Source: Cytobacillus dafuensis (GTDB lineage Bacteria > Bacillota > Bacilli > Bacillales > Cytobacillaceae). Taken from it: a DNA stretch of 64,000 nucleotides. Where the stretch lies: the NCBI RefSeq assembly GCF_007995155.1, contig NZ_CP042593.1:1778001-1842000 (forward strand), read 5' to 3'. The notes beneath the pieces are model-generated. The model did not search any database. It was not told the origin of the DNA and saw only the letters and a list, made by a program, of their open reading frames with translations. Positions 63,310 through 64,000 of this stretch are shown here, one piece after another (position 1 is the stretch's first letter; every line of letters starts with the position of its first letter). Made by a program: the position numbers and the translations under genes.

Positions 63310-63813
63310 CTAAACTTTATATTCGTAATAAGGCTCTTCTTGTTCAGTATCTTCAAACCATTTTGTCCCTTTATATGTAAAACCGATTTTTTCTAGTATT
63401 TTTAATGAACCTTTATTTTGAGGATCAGCAGATGCGGTAATCAAGCGAACTTTACCATGGTTTTTGGCAAGAACTAAACAAGCATTTGCTGCTTCTGTGG
63501 CAAAACCCTTTCCCCAAGATTTCTTACTAAAATGATAAATTAATTCAACATTGTCTAAAGGACCTGTGATGTTAAAACCTGCAGCCCCAATAATTTCATT
63601 AGCTTCTTTGTCTAATACAGCATATACAGAAAGAGCGTTTGCATAATGGCATTTGCGATAGCCATTCATTACTTGAAGTAAAACATTATGTGGGGAAGAT
63701 CCATTACATAGGGTCATAACTTCTTCATCACCCCAAAACTCTTTAACGGAATCCAGATGAATGTCATCAAAAACACATAAACATAGACGTTTAGTTTCAT
63801 ATATTATTTCCAT
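63310..63813 (-). CDS. GNAT-family acetyltransferase (RimJ/RimL type)
   Basis: A 167-residue GNAT protein. The acetyl-CoA-binding motif A is visible as YHFSKKSWGKGFATEAANACLVLAKNH (about 92-118), and motif B as ASADPQNKGSLKILEKIGF (about 126-144). The substrate, an N-terminal or small-molecule amine, is unknown. Monocistronic. The remaining 187 bases to the window edge hold an AAAGAAGC/GCTTCTTT hairpin near 63934-63961 and no gene. Confidence 0.88.
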   Translation of the reverse strand: MEIIYETKRLCLCVFDDIHLDSVKEFWGDEEVMTLCNGSSPHNVLLQVMNGYRKCHYANALSVYAVLDKEANEIIGAAGFNITGPLDNVELIYHFSKKSWGKGFATEAANACLVLAKNHGKVRLITASADPQNKGSLKILEKIGFTYKGTKWFEDTEQEEPYYEYKV

Positions 63814-64000
63814 TCATTCACCTACTCATAAATAATAGTCATTTTAAATATATCCCAAAATATAACAAGAATACAATGGGGATTTTTTGTGTAGACCATG
63901 TTTATTAGACTGAGGATTTGAAAAAAGAAAAAAAGAAGCTGGACTTGAATGGGCTTCTTTGTCCAGAGAAGATTTGTGTGCGGCAATATATGAGTTGAAG

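Overview
The window is an AT-rich chromosomal segment from a spore-forming member of the Bacillaceae. The evidence is a tricistronic-type gerA/gerC/gerB germinant receptor locus, two alpha/beta-type small acid-soluble spore proteins, a Tgl-type spore coat transglutaminase, YjcZ-family spore peptides, a SleB/YkvT-like hydrolase, and B. subtilis-like operons (qoxABCD, yjlC-ndh, yuaF-floT, sigI-rsgI, lutABC). The genus cannot be fixed by reading alone. No prophage, integrase, transposase or CRISPR array was seen, so most of the window looks like core genome.

Layout. 0-2.3 kb: an ABC-2-like exporter pair, a tRNA-Val(GAC) with its own promoter and terminator, and a small membrane protein. 2.3-6.3 kb (minus): the aa3-type menaquinol oxidase operon qoxABCD, with a TGTGA-N6-TCACA palindrome just upstream of its likely promoter. 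6.5-8.4 kb: a small membrane protein and a MocR/PdxR-type regulator. 8.4-11.8 kb: a dispersed hairpin repeat, then a lysine riboswitch with terminator controlling a three-gene polar amino acid ABC transporter, which is therefore most likely a lysine importer. 11.8-15.3 kb: a second dispersed repeat and an RND efflux pump. 15.4-23.7 kb: aldo/keto reductase, a phosphodiesterase-UMF1 transporter pair, the Rex-box-preceded yjlC-ndh operon, pepT, and an M20D amidohydrolase. 23.8-28.1 kb (minus): the germinant receptor operon, with a 26-codon ORF resembling the start of GerB placed directly before gerB.

28.2-36.7 kb: a YqjF-like protein, a glutamate-synthase-like FMN protein, an SASP, a coiled-coil protein, an XRE regulator, tgl, a decayed Gly/Tyr/Pro-rich ORF, and a sigma-W-type promoter driving a new 44-codon ORF plus yuaF and floT. 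Second copies of both dispersed repeats and two YjcZ genes also lie here. 36.8-41.2 kb (minus): a 1451-residue bacillopeptidase F-like protease. 41.2-45 kb: an 0.8-kb gene-poor gap with a minus-strand terminator, an ECF sigma/anti-sigma pair, and cell-wall and hypothetical genes. 45.3-52.1 kb: prfC, an NhaC antiporter with a structured leader, and a SwrC-like RND pump. 52.2-55.6 kb: a secreted K/E-rich protein next to sigI-rsgI. 55.6-64 kb: SASP, Ktr-type potassium channel subunit, small spore-type ORFs, a B12-binding radical SAM protein, the lactate operon lutABC, and a GNAT acetyltransferase.

Main themes are respiration and redox control (qox, ndh, lut, with Rex/Fnr-type sites), sporulation and germination, and cell-envelope stress signalling (sigma-W/flotillin, sigma-I/RsgI, an ECF pair). 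The most promising less-explained items are the sigma-I neighbourhood with two K/E-rich extracytoplasmic proteins and matching promoter-like sequences, the new small ORF in the sigma-W flotillin operon, the gerB-like leader ORF, and a thrice-repeated ACCC(C)TTCAGT motif upstream of yjlC.
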